7,726 nt of DNA from assembly GCA_035527455.1 (NCBI GenBank), contig DATLAN010000425.1, positions 1-7,726 on the forward strand, read 5' to 3'. The first letter of the stretch is position 1, and each line of letters begins with the position of its first letter. Shown piece by piece: positions 6,799 to 7,726 of the stretch. This DNA comes from DATLAN01 sp035527455 (GTDB lineage: Bacteria; Planctomycetota; Planctomycetia; Pirellulales; Thermoguttaceae). The notes beneath the pieces are model-generated. The model was not told the DNA's origin. It saw nothing but the letters and a program-made list of their open reading frames with translations, and did no database searches. Position numbers and translations under genes: made by a program.

Positions 6799-7721
6799 TC
6801 AGAACCCAAGACCTCACCAAAACCTACGGCGACTTGCACGCCATCCACAACCTCACGCTGGAGCTGGACGAGGGCGACCTGTTCGGCTACATCGGTCCCA
6901 ACGGGTCGGGCAAAACGACCACGATGCGGATCCTGGCCACGCTGCTCCAGCCGACCTGGGGGGAGGCCTACGTTTGCGACTACTCGATCTACACCCATCC
7001 TAAGGAAATCCGCCGCCTGATCGGCTACATGCCCGACTTCTTCGGCGTCTACGACGACATGAAGGTGATCGAGTATCTGGAGTTCTTCGCCGCCGCCTAT
7101 CGCATCCGGGGTCCGAAGCGCCGCAAAGTCTGCGACGAGATGCTCGAACTGGTCGACTTGGGCTACAAGCGCGAGGCGCTGGTGACCAGCCTTTCCCGCG
7201 GCATGACCCAGCGGCTCGGCCTGGCACGCGTCCTGTTGCACGATCCGCAGGTGCTCCTGCTCGACGAGCCGGCCAGCGGTTTGGACCCCCGGGCGAGGAT
7301 CGAGATTCGCGGGCTGCTGAAGCGGTTGCGCGGGCTGGGCAAGACGATCATGGTCTCCAGCCACATCCTGCCCGAGCTGGCCGACATCTGCAACAAGGTC
7401 GGCATAATCGAGCGCGGCGAACTGCTCGTTTCCGCGAACGTCTCCGACGTGATGCGGCGCGTCCGCCGGCGGACCCTCCTGCACGTCGGCGTCGTCGGCG
7501 ACCGGGAAGCGGCCGCCAAGCTGCTGGAGGAACACGACCTGGTCGAAAGCGTCGAAATCCGCGAAGAGACCATCTACGTCACGCTGGCCGAACACGTCGA
7601 AGACTACACCGAACTGCCCACGCTGTTGATCGAGGCGGGCCATAAGCTCAAGGTCTTCAAGGAGGACGAGATCAACCTGGAAACCGCGTTCATGGCCCTG
7701 ACCAAGGGCATCACCGCCTAG
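6795..7721 (+). CDS. ABC transporter ATP-binding protein, ABC-2 (CcmA-like) type
   Basis: Predicted 308-residue nucleotide-binding subunit, complete. The Walker A motif is GPNGSGKTT at 34-42 and Walker B is VLLLDEP at 153-159 (D157, catalytic E158). The D-loop SGLD is at 161-164 and the switch histidine is H190 (SSH). The signature is LSRGM at 133-137, a variant of LSGGQ. At the Q-loop, where most ABC ATPases have glutamine, it reads GYMPDFFG with D81. I believe this is common in this planctomycete subfamily rather than a lesion. Residues about 215-308 form the C-terminal extension seen in ABC-2-type exporter ATPases. It should drive export, or movement of a membrane component, at the inner membrane. 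The ATG overlaps the previous stop (ATGA) and has no clear Shine-Dalgarno, which fits translational coupling. Only five bases follow the TAG stop; the partner permease would be expected immediately downstream. The substrate cannot be inferred. Confidence 0.96.
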   Translation: MIRTQDLTKTYGDLHAIHNLTLELDEGDLFGYIGPNGSGKTTTMRILATLLQPTWGEAYVCDYSIYTHPKEIRRLIGYMPDFFGVYDDMKVIEYLEFFAAAYRIRGPKRRKVCDEMLELVDLGYKREALVTSLSRGMTQRLGLARVLLHDPQVLLLDEPASGLDPRARIEIRGLLKRLRGLGKTIMVSSHILPELADICNKVGIIERGELLVSANVSDVMRRVRRRTLLHVGVVGDREAAAKLLEEHDLVESVEIREETIYVTLAEHVEDYTELPTLLIEAGHKLKVFKEDEINLETAFMALTKGITA

Positions 7722-7726
7722 CCGCT

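Noticed and set aside
1..7726. CRISPR arrays, tRNA or rRNA genes, phage or defence genes
   Set aside because: No regularly spaced repeats, cloverleaf-like segments or recognised defence proteins were found. MazG here is a house-cleaning-type enzyme and has no toxin partner beside it.

Overview
The window is high-GC DNA that most resembles a planctomycete, probably of the Pirellulales type. This rests on family recognition only, with no phylogenetic marker in view. The pointers are a Tat-exported xylose-isomerase-like TIM barrel, a very large secreted TPR protein, an ABC ATPase with a 'GYMPDFFGVYDD' Q-loop region, and tightly overlapping genes.

Layout: (1) Positions 1-35, minus strand, hold the first 11 codons of a gene that runs off the left edge. 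It may be a transposase. (2) 158-1039, minus strand, encodes a Tat-exported sugar phosphate isomerase/epimerase-like protein. It has a strong Shine-Dalgarno and a good sigma70-type promoter (TTGACA-17-TAACAT). (3) 1040-1352 is a 313-base divergent intergenic region. It holds that promoter, a weaker plus-strand promoter candidate, and a 75-base element of two perfect inverted 24-base copies of a REP-like unit. Each copy has a 5' GTAG head followed by an imperfect palindrome, which is the layout of a REPIN (REP doublet). Its 27-base centre contains a near-match to the ParB site parS. (4) 1353-7721, plus strand, is a four-gene cluster: a secreted TPR/zinc-peptidase-fold protein, a MazG-like nucleotide pyrophosphohydrolase with a cysteine tail, a 750-residue two-helix membrane protein, and an ABC-2-type ATPase. 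Every junction is a 4-base stop/start overlap (GTGA, ATGA, ATGA), so translation is probably coupled. The window ends five bases after the ATPase stop. A permease gene is expected next but is not visible.

The last two genes look like the accessory membrane subunit and the ATPase of one ABC exporter. The TPR-peptidase protein would act outside the cytoplasmic membrane and could serve the same envelope process. The small MazG-like enzyme is cytoplasmic, and its link to the others is unclear. The most notable non-coding feature is the REPIN-like element, which predicts a RAYT transposase elsewhere in the genome.
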